From Hymenobacter cavernae (GTDB lineage Bacteria; Bacteroidota; Bacteroidia; Cytophagales; Hymenobacteraceae), in assembly GCF_014641455.1 (NCBI RefSeq), contig NZ_BMHT01000002.1:766605-830604 (forward strand): a stretch of 64,000 nucleotides of DNA. The letters are read 5' to 3'. Numbering within the stretch: position 1 is the stretch's first letter; each line of letters begins with the position of its first letter. Of this stretch, positions 8,632-17,536 are shown piece by piece. The translations under genes and the position numbers were made by a program. The notes under the pieces are model-generated. The model was not told where the DNA came from. It did not search any database and worked only from the letters and a program-made list of their open reading frames with translations.

Positions 8632-8753
8632 AATCCAAGTTCGCTCCTGCTGGCTAAGGCAGGACGCCGACCTGCTTATCAAACCTAGCTTTTAGGTCAT
8701 TTGATAGTACTTTGCTGGCAAACAGATGGTTGTAAATCGGCGTTGGAGCTAGG

Positions 8754-10550
8754 TTAGAGCTTCTCTTCGAGCCAAAGGCTGCCAGCTGCCACCAGAAAAA
8801 GCAGGAAAAACCACGTGCCAGGCCATGCCTCGCGCGTACTCGTGGTGGTAGAGAACGGCGCAGCTCCGCCAACTGCCGTCCAGCCCGTGGTTGCTTCCTG
8901 CTGTTGGCGTAGCTCAGGCAGCAGCCAATTTTGGCGGTCGTACACGTAAAACCAACTTGGGGTTTGTCCGGCCACCTGCACGCGGTGCCAGCCCGCACTA
9001 GTGGGCCAGTAGCGCGCCGTGCTCCACTCCGGAAGGCGCGTATCTTGCCGCAAAGCCACCCGCACCGGTTCCGATTGCGGCCCCTGCACGCTAGGTTGTA
9101 CCGCCGGAAAGCTAGCGACGAGCTGCAAATCGAGTGGCATATTAGGCTTGGGCCACGCTTCCTGTACTTGCCAACGCGCCGCCGGAGTCAGTGGGCGGGC
9201 AGCGGCCGTGAGTAGGCGGCTCCAATAAGCTTCGTAAGCAGCAGTAGCATTTTGCAAAGCCCAGCTATACGTAGCTGGCAATACCGAAACCACTACCGAG
9301 CCCGCACCTAGCCGTGTGGCGCTTACTACCGGGTTTTGCTGGGCATCTGTGACAATAGGGCGCAGCAGCGGCCCCGACCGCAGCACGGCCGGCACGAGCG
9401 TGGCTAGCTTGCCTGGGCTACCCGGCCACTGAATCGGCTGCGGCGCCGTGACACTAACCGGCCGGGCAACGATGGCAAAATCGGAGCGGGCGGGCGAGGT
9501 GCGGGGCAGCGGCGTCGGGTCGGCGAGCAGCAGGAAACCTAGGCCCGTCGTGCGGATAGCATTTTGCAGCGTCTGGCTTTCGGCCCCGGAGAGTGCCATA
9601 ACGCTACCCGCATCCGCTATCAGCACATCGTAGCGAGCCAGCAAGGACGGCGTGAGACGGCTAAGATCCTGGGCAGGCTGGTTCAGAAACTCGGTTTGAG
9701 AAATGCCACGGCTAAGTCCGGCGCGAAAGGCGACAACGTGCTGTCGGCTAGCCAGATGGTTCTTGAGAAAGCGAAATTCGAAAGATGGCGTGCTGGCCAC
9801 GAGCAGCACCCGCAAAGGCCGCGTAGGCAGCACTTCCACCGGCACTGGCTCACGGGCTATTTCCTGGTCGCCACGCCGCGCCACTAGCTCATAGACATTC
9901 CGGCCAACCGCCCGCGGCTGATAGTGCAGGCGAAAAGCACCTTGGTTTGCTGGAAGACGCACGGAGTCGCGGGGGGCACCGGCGGCGCGCAGGTATACCC
10001 AAACGGGGCGTTTATCAGCAGGGGTGTTTTCCAGAAAGCCTTCTACTTGCACCGTTTGCCCCAAGGCTACTTCCCGGCTCCATTGCGCCGTGCGAAAACC
10101 TGCTTTTGCGGCCACCGGGTGCACTACCAGGCGTAGCGCACCTAGGTCGGGTAAGTCGGCAGTGGACAAACCCTGCCCAAGTACGTGCAGCTGGCGCAGG
10201 TTGGGAAACCGCTCGCGTAGTGCCAGCAAGCTGCTCAGCGCCGGTGTATCGGTGGCCACCGTGGGGCGGTAGCGCCAGATGCGCGTGCCCGAACCTAGGT
10301 GCCGCAGCAAGAGCCGGAGCGTATCGGCGGAGTAGTTGTCGGTGAGCAGCACGGCTTCCTGCCTGGCGCCCGCTACCTGGTGCGTGGGCGGATAGGCGGT
10401 CAGCCACAGCCCCGCCGCGGCCAGCCAGCTAGCGAGGAGCCGCCACGCCAGACGCTGACGATTGGAGCGGTGCAACGCCGTGATAGTAAGGCCAGTCGCT
10501 AGTAACAGACACAGAACGAGTAGAATATAAAACGGGAGCGAATGGGTCAT
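8754..10550 (-). CDS. Membrane protein with class I amidotransferase-like domain (last gene of MoxR/DUF58 operon)
   Basis: 598 residues from the ATG at 10550; a GTG five codons earlier is less likely because 10550 starts directly before a membrane helix. Two helices lie at about 4-22 and 32-50 and one near the C-terminus (WFFLLFLVAAGSLWL). The centre (about 245-360: RPLRVLLVASTPSFEFRFLK, then RYDVLIADAGSVMAL) has the fold signature of the glutamine-amidotransferase-like domains found in proteins of BatA-linked operons. I do not see the Cys-His-Glu set expected of an active amidotransferase, so a binding role is more likely. It begins 15 bases after the DUF4175 stop and is translationally close to it. 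Confidence 0.7.
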   Translation of the reverse strand: MTHSLPFYILLVLCLLLATGLTITALHRSNRQRLAWRLLASWLAAAGLWLTAYPPTHQVAGARQEAVLLTDNYSADTLRLLLRHLGSGTRIWRYRPTVATDTPALSSLLALRERFPNLRQLHVLGQGLSTADLPDLGALRLVVHPVAAKAGFRTAQWSREVALGQTVQVEGFLENTPADKRPVWVYLRAAGAPRDSVRLPANQGAFRLHYQPRAVGRNVYELVARRGDQEIAREPVPVEVLPTRPLRVLLVASTPSFEFRFLKNHLASRQHVVAFRAGLSRGISQTEFLNQPAQDLSRLTPSLLARYDVLIADAGSVMALSGAESQTLQNAIRTTGLGFLLLADPTPLPRTSPARSDFAIVARPVSVTAPQPIQWPGSPGKLATLVPAVLRSGPLLRPIVTDAQQNPVVSATRLGAGSVVVSVLPATYSWALQNATAAYEAYWSRLLTAAARPLTPAARWQVQEAWPKPNMPLDLQLVASFPAVQPSVQGPQSEPVRVALRQDTRLPEWSTARYWPTSAGWHRVQVAGQTPSWFYVYDRQNWLLPELRQQQEATTGWTAVGGAAPFSTTTSTREAWPGTWFFLLFLVAAGSLWLEEKL

Positions 10551-10565
10551 GCTGGAGCGCAACAC

Positions 10566-12809
10566 TTAGCGACTTAATTCCTGGAAATAGCGCCGCGCCA
10601 GTCGGTCGGGGCCGGGCGTGCGCACGGGAGCCGGAGCGGGCGTCGGCAGCAAAGCGGTAAGCGCCCGCTCAACTGCTGGCAGGCACTCGGAGCAGGGCAC
10701 CCGGCTGGCGCGAACATCGGCGACAAGCTGCCGCAACTGGCTCAGCGCCTTTAGGTAGGAGCCGGGCTGCTGAACCGCCGCCTGGGCCAGCGCCGCGCCG
10801 GCCCGGTCGAGCAGAAGCGCCTCGGCGGCGGGCACAGTCTGTCGCTGCCGGATAGCACCCAGCACGCGCAAGGCATCGCGCACGATGGGCTGAGCCGGGG
10901 TGGCCGCCAGCTGCTGTTGGCGCTTGGGCGCGGCGGCGCCGGCGAGGTCGCCGGTGAGGCGGAGCGTGGCTTCGGGCATGGGTGGCGGCTCGTAGCCCGA
11001 TTTGCGAACGTAGGCGCGGGTTTGCTGCTGCACTTGCTTGAGCAGGCGCAGGGCGCGGTATTCGTAAGGCAGCGCTTCGGTGGGCCGGCTGGTGCGCAGG
11101 CGCAGCTCAGCTTCCCACATCTGGGCCAGCACGCCGCGGAGCTTGGCTTTCACGGCAGGCTCCAGAAAATCAGCGGTTTCGGAGTCGTCGTGGCGGTGCA
11201 TGTAGGGCTCCATCAGCGCGTCGGTGGCGGCAGTAGGCGAGGTGCTGGGGCGGGCACCGGACTGACTGTGCTCATGTTCATGCTCGTCGTGTTCTTCGGC
11301 GCCGCCTTCCTTGCCTTCTTCGTGGTGGTCGGTGTCGGCGGGGCCGGCGGTTTCGCCGAGACTTTTCTCAAACTCTTCGCCCAGAAACTTGCCGTAGCGC
11401 AGACGCAGCACTTTTTGGTCGAAACCTAGGGTGTTGCCGCGGTCGGCGAATGCCTCGGCCGTTAAGCCCTTGCCTTCGGCTATTAGTTTTTCCGTGTCAA
11501 TAATAATCTGTCGCTGGCTGCGGAAATAGGCCGGTACTACGCTCACGCTCAAGGAAATGTCGGCGGTGCTTTCCTCTACTGTGGTGTCTTCCCACTGCAC
11601 TAGGTAGGTGTCGGATCGGGTGGTGTGGCGGTGATTGTCCCAGGCCTGCACGTAGAAATAGACCTCGTCGCCGTAGGTCAGACCTAGCTTTGGCAAGTTG
11701 AGCAGATGGGCCAGGGTAGCCTGCTCCTTTCCGCTAACGGCGGCGCTCAGATCGGTGCGGGTTTCCTTGAACTTTACGGCCTCGCCTTGCCCTTGTGCTA
11801 CGGTTGCTACCAGTTGAGCGCGGGTCAGGCCATAATCGTCGCGCACGGCTACGCGCACGGGCACCTGCGGCTTGGTGCCAAACTCCACCAAGGTGTAAGG
11901 CTTGGGCGTTTGAATCTGTACGACGGGACTTTGGTCAGCCTGCACGTCGATGGCGTAGTCGTCGGAGGTGCGACCGGCAAAGCGTAGTCGGTACAAGGCT
12001 GAGGCTGTGAGTGTTTGCTCGGCGGTAAATAAGCTAGGTTGGCCTGCTACGGGGCGAAGCTTCAGCCGCTGTTTGCCAAGTTCCAACTCGGGCGCGGCGC
12101 CGGTCGAGCGGTTGACACGCACCGTCCAGCGCACCCGGCTTTCCTGCGGGCACTGAAAGGAAGGCTGCGTCGCCGCAAAAGCCGGGCGGCGCGTGTAAGT
12201 GGGCGGCATCACCAAGATGCGGGTTTCCACGATGCGCGCCGCCGCCGGAGAAGTGCTGCCCTTCGGCTGATCTTCCGAAAAATGCACGGCAACCGGCGCA
12301 GCCGAAGCAAGCGGCGCCGCCGACCTAGGTTTCACCAGCCAAATGCCAAGCGCAGCCAGTAAAGCCAGTCCTGCAACCATTAGCGGGCGACGAAAATCGA
12401 CGGGTAGCAGTGGCGAGTCGGTGCTTTGCAGCTCGGTGAGGTGCGCGGCTACGTGTTGCTGCTGAAGCTGTTCCAGCAAGTTTAGCTCGGCAGGGTCGCG
12501 CAGCAGCAGGCCGGTGCTATCTTCCAGGCGCGCAAACCGCCGGTCGAGGCGCTGGGCCACTGCCGCGAGGTCAGGCTGCCAAAGTTTCCATATCCGCCAA
12601 AGCAGCCAGCCTAGGCCGATAACTGCCAAGCCAACGACGTACCACCGCAGAGAAGGAAAGCGTAACCAGCTAACTGTCAGCAGCAAACCTAGCCCCAACG
12701 TGGGGAGCAGCAACGCCAGCGTGCGCCGCTGGGCGTAGCTTCGCTCGACAGCCCGGAGAGTAGCCGTAGCAGCCTGGGAAGAAACAGCAGACGAAGTGAT
12801 TGGGCTCAT
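10566..12809 (-). CDS. DUF4175 family membrane protein with His/Glu-rich insert
   Basis: 747 residues from the ATG at 12809. This start overlaps the stop of the upstream BatA-like gene as ATGA, which supports translational coupling and argues against the longer frame to 12896. Three membrane segments lie in the first 165 residues (ALLLPTLGLGLLLTVSW, WYVVGLAVIGLGWLLW, LMVAGLALLAALGIWLV). The following periplasmic part includes a beta-rich region (QTPKPYTLVEFGTKPQVPVRVAVRDDYGLTRA) typical of DUF4175 proteins, then long helices. Around nt 11255-11340 is a low-complexity stretch rich in His, Glu and Asp (DTDHHEEGKEGGAEEHDEHE), which may bind divalent metal. Function of the family is not established. 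Confidence 0.8.
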   Translation of the reverse strand: MSPITSSAVSSQAATATLRAVERSYAQRRTLALLLPTLGLGLLLTVSWLRFPSLRWYVVGLAVIGLGWLLWRIWKLWQPDLAAVAQRLDRRFARLEDSTGLLLRDPAELNLLEQLQQQHVAAHLTELQSTDSPLLPVDFRRPLMVAGLALLAALGIWLVKPRSAAPLASAAPVAVHFSEDQPKGSTSPAAARIVETRILVMPPTYTRRPAFAATQPSFQCPQESRVRWTVRVNRSTGAAPELELGKQRLKLRPVAGQPSLFTAEQTLTASALYRLRFAGRTSDDYAIDVQADQSPVVQIQTPKPYTLVEFGTKPQVPVRVAVRDDYGLTRAQLVATVAQGQGEAVKFKETRTDLSAAVSGKEQATLAHLLNLPKLGLTYGDEVYFYVQAWDNHRHTTRSDTYLVQWEDTTVEESTADISLSVSVVPAYFRSQRQIIIDTEKLIAEGKGLTAEAFADRGNTLGFDQKVLRLRYGKFLGEEFEKSLGETAGPADTDHHEEGKEGGAEEHDEHEHEHSQSGARPSTSPTAATDALMEPYMHRHDDSETADFLEPAVKAKLRGVLAQMWEAELRLRTSRPTEALPYEYRALRLLKQVQQQTRAYVRKSGYEPPPMPEATLRLTGDLAGAAAPKRQQQLAATPAQPIVRDALRVLGAIRQRQTVPAAEALLLDRAGAALAQAAVQQPGSYLKALSQLRQLVADVRASRVPCSECLPAVERALTALLPTPAPAPVRTPGPDRLARRYFQELSR

Positions 12810-14383
12810 ACAGTAGCAGAAGGAGAAGAAGCTAACCGGCGCTGGGCCAGCCACCGTTCCAAACCAAATAATAGCGCCGCTAGCACAACAACCCACGGCC
12901 GCAAGTCGCTCTGCAACGGACGGTTAGGAGTAGTTGCGTGCCCTGAAGGAGCAGCAGCTTGGCCGATTGCAACGATTTGCGACAAGGCCAGGCTGCGCCG
13001 ATCATGCGGCGAATCAGCTGACGGTAGGGGCGCAGGTTGAAGCACGTTAAGAAGTAATGCGGGCAATTCGGGGCTGCTGCCCAGCTCGCTCCAGGCCGGG
13101 TGCAAGCGCGTGTGCAGGCGGTAGTGGGCTCCTTGCTCTTGCGCGTTACGCGTAAGCACAGGCTGACCTAAGCCGTCGGTCCAGAGAGCGGTGCCGGCTT
13201 GCGAAGCCTTAAGCGTATCGCGGCGGAGCAGGCGAATGGGCTGCGCGCTTGGCTGAGCCAGCGTCGTTTCCGTAGCAATGCCGGCCGTGGGAGCTTCCTG
13301 CCAGAGGTGCAAACCCTGGCTGACAAGACCTTGCCAGGCCGCCGGTACGGGCGCGTCACTCAGCCAAAACAGCCAATCGAAGTGCTGATTGGTAGCGGGG
13401 GGCGTGGTCGATACAGTCAGGAGCGGGGCGGTTGGCAAACCTAGGCTAGCTGCCCGCAAGGCGGCTCGTAAGTACTTGCCATCCTGCGCGTGAGCAGCAT
13501 CATAATAAATTGTTAAACGGAGCGCGGCAGTTTGTACGGGCACTGCCTCGCCGCTCTCAGGGCGAAGTACAGCTTGCCCATCCGACCTAGGTTCGTAGCG
13601 CAGCGGCGGCAAATTTGCCACGCGAATCTCACCACCAGAAGCGGAAGATGCTGCTACTACCAGCGTCCGAAACGTAGTGGCGGCTTCATTGCTAAAGCCT
13701 AAAACCAGGCGCAGACTGTCGGCAGTCGGGAGTTTATAAGCGGCCTGCAACCAGCTGCTCGAATCGGGTGAGGGCACTGTTTGCCAGCGAACGGCGGCTG
13801 GCAACGCTGGCCGGGTGCCCTGAAAGGCGCGCTGGTTGGCAAGCGTAAACACCCGCAACGGGCGCTCTGGCAACGAATCGGCGGCTTGCTGCACCCGCGC
13901 CCACAGGTTGTCAGGGCTAGGTTTGAAATCAGACGGCGTGTTGATGGCTGTCGCCAGCGAATCGAAGCGCCGCCACTGCGCCGCTGACAGGCGCGGCAAG
14001 CCAGGACCTAGCTGCCGCAGCTCGTAGCCTTGTCTGCGCAATGAATCGACCGTAGAGCGGACCGCAACGAGTGAGGTGGAGTGCAGCAGATCAGGACTTA
14101 GCAGCACTTGTCCGTGCCGAGGTGGTGGCAGTAGCCGGCGGGCCGGGTCGGCCAGGGCCAGGGCCAGCACCGCTATAATAGCCGCTCGCAGCAACAGCAA
14201 GAGCCACTGTTCCAGCTTCAGGTTGCGCATCCGGCGGTTGGCGGCCGTGCTCAGCCACCGCAGGCTGCCGACCTGCACGAGTCGCCCCGGTCGCCGGTTC
14301 CAGAGGTGAATTGCCACCGGAACCAGCACACCAAGCAGCGCGAGCCAGCCAGCCGTAGGATGTTGAAGAAGAAAGGCAGACAA
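12806..14383 (-). CDS. BatA-like membrane protein (aerotolerance N-terminal domain)
   Basis: 525 residues from a TTG at 14383. The frame is open to 14557, but that would overlap the DUF58 gene by 120 bases and adds a Pro/Arg-rich sequence unlike the family. From the TTG the protein reads MSAFLLQHPTAGWLALLGVLVPVAIHLWNRR, the standard N-terminus of the BatA/aerotolerance domain, with helices at about 10-27 and 55-72. The middle contains a degenerate VWA-like or carboxypeptidase-regulatory region, and a C-terminal helix (WVVVLAALLFGLERW) follows. Known relatives act in the periplasm with MoxR and DUF58 partners. Its stop overlaps the next start by four bases. Confidence 0.75.
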   Translation of the reverse strand: MSAFLLQHPTAGWLALLGVLVPVAIHLWNRRPGRLVQVGSLRWLSTAANRRMRNLKLEQWLLLLLRAAIIAVLALALADPARRLLPPPRHGQVLLSPDLLHSTSLVAVRSTVDSLRRQGYELRQLGPGLPRLSAAQWRRFDSLATAINTPSDFKPSPDNLWARVQQAADSLPERPLRVFTLANQRAFQGTRPALPAAVRWQTVPSPDSSSWLQAAYKLPTADSLRLVLGFSNEAATTFRTLVVAASSASGGEIRVANLPPLRYEPRSDGQAVLRPESGEAVPVQTAALRLTIYYDAAHAQDGKYLRAALRAASLGLPTAPLLTVSTTPPATNQHFDWLFWLSDAPVPAAWQGLVSQGLHLWQEAPTAGIATETTLAQPSAQPIRLLRRDTLKASQAGTALWTDGLGQPVLTRNAQEQGAHYRLHTRLHPAWSELGSSPELPALLLNVLQPAPLPSADSPHDRRSLALSQIVAIGQAAAPSGHATTPNRPLQSDLRPWVVVLAALLFGLERWLAQRRLASSPSATV

Positions 14384-14433
14384 AGTTGAGAACGTAGAGC
14401 GTAGAAGTGAGAACGTGGAGTGGCTTGGTGATC

Positions 14434-15309
14434 CTAGCCCATTGCGTCGCGTTTGCGCAGGAACTCGCGCATGGCGCGGTCGAGCGGTTCGGCGGTGTCG
14501 AGTTGGTGGTAGTCGAAGCCCTGGCGGCGGGTTTCCTGGGCCGTGGTGCGCAGCCAAGTTTGGAGTTCCTCCTGGTAGGCGTTGCGCTGCTGGTCGGCGT
14601 CGAGCTGGAGCGTGCGGCCGGTTTCAAGGTCTTCGAACGTAACGGTGCCGCGGTAGGTGAAATGCAGCTCGTTGCGGGCCAACAGGTGCAGCAGCATAAT
14701 CTCGCCGGAAGCCACCCGCAGCCGCGTCAGCAGGCTGTTAATTTCCGACTCTTCCTCGTACAAGTCGCTCACGCAGATGGTAATAGCGCGCTGTCGCCGG
14801 GCAGTGAGCGGGGCCAGGGTGCTGGTGGTTGGAAAGCTGCCGGATGCTTCCGTGCTTTCCAGCGCGTGAAACAACCTAGGTAGCTGCCGCGTATCGGCAC
14901 GGGGCGGAATGTGCTGAAGCCCATTCGGATGCAGAATCGTTAAGCCAACTGCGTCGCCCTGGTTCTGAGCTAAGTACGCCAGCGCCGCCAGCAGCAGGCG
15001 GGCATAAGCTAGCTTCGTTAAACCGTTGTCGTCCTGGTGGTTCATGCTGGCGCTGGCATCCAGCAGCAGGTGCACCGTCACGCTGGTATCCACCTCCGAC
15101 TCGCGGATGTAGTACCGATCAGAGCGGGCCGCCAAGCGCCAGTCGAGGCGGCGCAGGTCGTCGCCGGGCTGATACGGTCGGTACTGGCTGAACTCCATCC
15201 CCACGCCCTTGCGTCGGCTCTGGTGCTGCCCGGCCAGAAAGCCTTCGGCGGCCTGCTTGGCCGAGAGCGGCAAGTTGCGCAGCGCGTGCAGGGTTTCGGG
15301 GTTGAGCAT
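14434..15309 (-). CDS. DUF58 domain protein
   Basis: 291 residues. The core DUF58 signature is visible at about 38-60 (MEFSQYRPYQPGDDLRRLDWRLAARSDRYYIRE), followed by a von Willebrand-like MIDAS motif (LLLDASASMNH, about 82-92) and a matching metal-site segment (ITICVSDLYEEE). No membrane segment is present, so it is cytoplasmic or membrane-peripheral. DUF58 proteins are standard partners of MoxR AAA ATPases, which are thought to act as chaperones inserting metal or cofactors. The 260-base gap upstream to MoxR is occupied by a perfect 42-base inverted repeat. Confidence 0.92.
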   Translation of the reverse strand: MLNPETLHALRNLPLSAKQAAEGFLAGQHQSRRKGVGMEFSQYRPYQPGDDLRRLDWRLAARSDRYYIRESEVDTSVTVHLLLDASASMNHQDDNGLTKLAYARLLLAALAYLAQNQGDAVGLTILHPNGLQHIPPRADTRQLPRLFHALESTEASGSFPTTSTLAPLTARRQRAITICVSDLYEEESEINSLLTRLRVASGEIMLLHLLARNELHFTYRGTVTFEDLETGRTLQLDADQQRNAYQEELQTWLRTTAQETRRQGFDYHQLDTAEPLDRAMREFLRKRDAMG

Positions 15310-15349
15310 GTGTTCGTTGTTTGTTTTTAGTTGCTCGTTGTTAGTCGGC

Positions 15350-15563
15350 TGTCATCCTGAGCTTGCATTCCGCGCATCAAGCGGCGTGACCTCCCTCTTT
15401 ATAAGCGAAAAGCTCTTTTCAAAGCCCTAAGCCTTAAATTAGCCTAGGCCCTTAAAGCTAGCTTTGGTGCCGTACGAAAAGGCTTTGGGCGTATAGCTGA
15501 GCTTTGGGCTTAAGAGAGGCTGGTCACGCCGCTTGATGCGCGGAATGCAAGCTCAGGATGACA
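15350..15563. repeat. Long inverted repeat, 42-base perfect arms (family GTCATCCTGAG)
   Basis: Left arm 15350-15391 and right arm 15522-15563 are perfect reverse complements over 42 bases, beginning TGTCATCCTGAGCTTGCATT. The 130-base centre contains further partly complementary pieces. It fills the gap between the MoxR and DUF58 genes. Related outer ends (GTCATnCTGAG) occur at 30671, 37225 and 56973. Confidence 0.9.
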
Positions 15564-15569
15564 GACTTT

Positions 15570-16547
15570 TTATACCGGCACCGCCTTCAGCAGCTCGGCC
15601 ACGGCATCGTCGGGCGTCAGGTTTTCGGCTTCGGCGTTGAAGTTGAGCAGCACGCGGTGGCGGAGCACTGGCGGGGCTAAAGTCTTAATATCATCCAGCG
15701 TAGCGGCAAAACGGCCTTGCAACAGCGCCCTGGCTTTGGCGCAGAGAATAAGCGCCTGCCCGGCCCGCGGCCCCGCGCCCCAGCGGCCGTAGTCCTGAAT
15801 AAACTTCACGGTGCTCGTGGCCGGGCGCGTGGCCCGCACGAGGCGATTCACAAAGCTGAGCAGCTCGGGGCTGAGGCTCACCTGACGCACCAGCTGCTGA
15901 AGCTGCCGAATATCCTCGCCCCCGAGTACCGAGCGCACTTCCGCCCGCGCCGTACCAGTGGTGCCGCTGAGCACCGATAGCTCTTCTTGCTCAGTAGGGT
16001 AGCCAATACGGATGTACAGCAGAAAACGGTCGAGCTGCGCTTCCGGCAGCGGGTAAGTACCCGATTGCTCGATGGGGTTTTGGGTTGCCAGCAAGAAGAA
16101 GGGCTTGGGCAAAGCGTGCTCCTGACCGGCGTAAGTCACGTGGCCTTCCTGCATGGCTTCGAGCAGCGCGGCCTGGGTTTTGGGCGGCGTCCGGTTGATT
16201 TCGTCGGCCAGCACGAGGCTAGCGAAAATGGGGCCTTCGTTGAACTTGAACGAGCGGTGGCCGGTGCCGTGGTCTTCCTCCAGCACTTCGGTACCTAGGA
16301 TGTCGGTCGGCATCAGGTCGGGGGTGAACTGGATGCGGCGGAAGGGCAGGTCGGTGGCGCTGGCCAAGGTGCGCACGAGCAGCGTTTTGGCCAGGCCCGG
16401 TACGCCTTCCAGGAGGGCGTGGCCGCCGGCCAGCAAGGCTACCAGCACTTCATCGAGCACCTGCGTCTGGCCGACGATAATTTTTCCGATTTCTTCCCGC
16501 AAGGGCGGGAGCTTGGCAAGCAGGCTCTTGAGTTCTTGTTCAGTCAT
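15570..16547 (-). CDS. MoxR-type AAA+ ATPase
   Basis: 325 residues. Walker A is at about 37-47 (LLEGVPGLAKT), Walker B at about 107-113 (LVLADEINR), sensor 1 at LLATQNPIEQSG, and the AAA lid region (VNRLVRATRP, then GAGPRAGQALI) is complete. MoxR proteins couple ATP hydrolysis to maturation of protein complexes together with VWA-domain partners. Here the DUF58 and BatA-like genes downstream are the expected partners, and DUF4159 lies upstream. Confidence 0.95.
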   Translation of the reverse strand: MTEQELKSLLAKLPPLREEIGKIIVGQTQVLDEVLVALLAGGHALLEGVPGLAKTLLVRTLASATDLPFRRIQFTPDLMPTDILGTEVLEEDHGTGHRSFKFNEGPIFASLVLADEINRTPPKTQAALLEAMQEGHVTYAGQEHALPKPFFLLATQNPIEQSGTYPLPEAQLDRFLLYIRIGYPTEQEELSVLSGTTGTARAEVRSVLGGEDIRQLQQLVRQVSLSPELLSFVNRLVRATRPATSTVKFIQDYGRWGAGPRAGQALILCAKARALLQGRFAATLDDIKTLAPPVLRHRVLLNFNAEAENLTPDDAVAELLKAVPV

Positions 16548-16557
16548 GTGTGTTTTA

Positions 16558-16652
16558 AGCTGTTAGCTGATGGCTGTTGGCTTTCGTTCAGAGTATCGGT
16601 TTTGAGGTTGCTTATGGAAAAGCTAACAGCTAGTAGCCATCAGCTAATAGCT
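16558..16652. repeat. Inverted repeat, family AGCTGTTAGCTGATGGCT
   Basis: The left end reads AGCTGTTAGCTGATGGCT and the right end AGCCATCAGCTAATAGCT, 17 of 18 bases complementary, with TTTCGTTC in the loop. Two more copies of the same family lie in the TldD/TldE gaps at 21167 and 24335. It occupies the gap between the DUF4159 and MoxR genes. Confidence 0.85.
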
Positions 16653-16654
16653 CA

Positions 16655-17278
16655 TCAGGCCGTCAGCGCATAGATCAGGATGTTCACCCCGAACTTGGTG
16701 TTGTCTTCGGCCAGGAAGCGCTTGTTGCGGAAATCGTAGTCCCACTCGCAGCCGTAGTCTTTGTTGGAGTAGAGCACGCCGAGGCGGCCATTGATTTCGA
16801 TGCCTTTCAGGTAGTCGTGCACGAGGTCGTCGCCCCAGCCGTTCAGCTCGAACGAGGTCGGCGGTGGGCCGTCTTTGAAGGTAAAAAAGGAGCTGTAAAC
16901 CGGGTGCGTTTTGGGAATCTTCTTGAGCGCGCCGGCCCCGAAGCACTGGCGCATTTGCTCCTCAAAGGAGCGGGCAAACAGCCCGTCGATGTCGTGGTTG
17001 CAGTCATCCACGAATACAAAGCCGCCGTTGCGCACGTACTGCGTGAAGTTCTTCTTCTCCTGGGCCGAAAACTGCACCAGCCGGTGCCCCGACAGGTAGC
17101 AAAAAGGATAATTGAACAGCTCGGGGCTGTCGAGGGCTACCACTTTCTCCTTCGAAGTCACAGGCACTTTCGTGTACTGAATAAGCGAGTGAAGCAGGTT
17201 GGTCGGCATACGCTCATCCACGCCATCCCAATCGCCGGAGTGGTATTGGAGGCGCACGAACGTGAAAGGAGCGGGCAT
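16655..17278 (-). CDS. DUF4159 domain protein, first gene of the MoxR/DUF58 operon
   Basis: 207 residues from MPAPFTFVRLQYHSGDWD at 17278; the 14 residues upstream in the open frame (to 17320) do not resemble the family. The DUF4159 signature is present: VRLQYHSGDWD at the start, YVRNGGFVFVDDCNHD at about residues 86-101, and a conserved C-terminal region (GVLYSNKDYGCEWDYD). The domain has a Rossmann-like amidotransferase-related fold. Biochemical function is not known. It leads the minus-strand operon, with a 258-base gap to the divergent barrel gene. Confidence 0.85.
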   Translation of the reverse strand: MPAPFTFVRLQYHSGDWDGVDERMPTNLLHSLIQYTKVPVTSKEKVVALDSPELFNYPFCYLSGHRLVQFSAQEKKNFTQYVRNGGFVFVDDCNHDIDGLFARSFEEQMRQCFGAGALKKIPKTHPVYSSFFTFKDGPPPTSFELNGWGDDLVHDYLKGIEINGRLGVLYSNKDYGCEWDYDFRNKRFLAEDNTKFGVNILIYALTA

Positions 17279-17536
17279 AAAGGAGACGACAGTCGAACGA
17301 AAAACAGGCAAGAGACACAAGTCTGACCGCTAAGGTGGCTCGCAACTGCGCTACTTCACAAAAAAACCTTGCTTTTAATAACAAGTTGATCAATGAAGCC
17401 GGGCAGCTAAAAGCTAGGTTCTGAGTAGTAATCCGTTGTTCAGCCAGACTAAATAGCGGGCGGCTATTACAATAGTTTTGACCTTTCAGCGTATAGTCTT
17501 TTCCGGGTATTTTCTTCCACACTCACTCTCATTTGC

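Noticed and set aside
10917..11429. Plus-strand open frame inside the DUF4175 gene
   Set aside because: It lies opposite a recognised long gene and shows no domain.
14384..14557. Longer N-terminus of the BatA-like protein
   Set aside because: It would overlap the DUF58 gene by about 120 bases and adds Pro/Arg-rich sequence; the TTG at 14383 begins the family's normal N-terminus.
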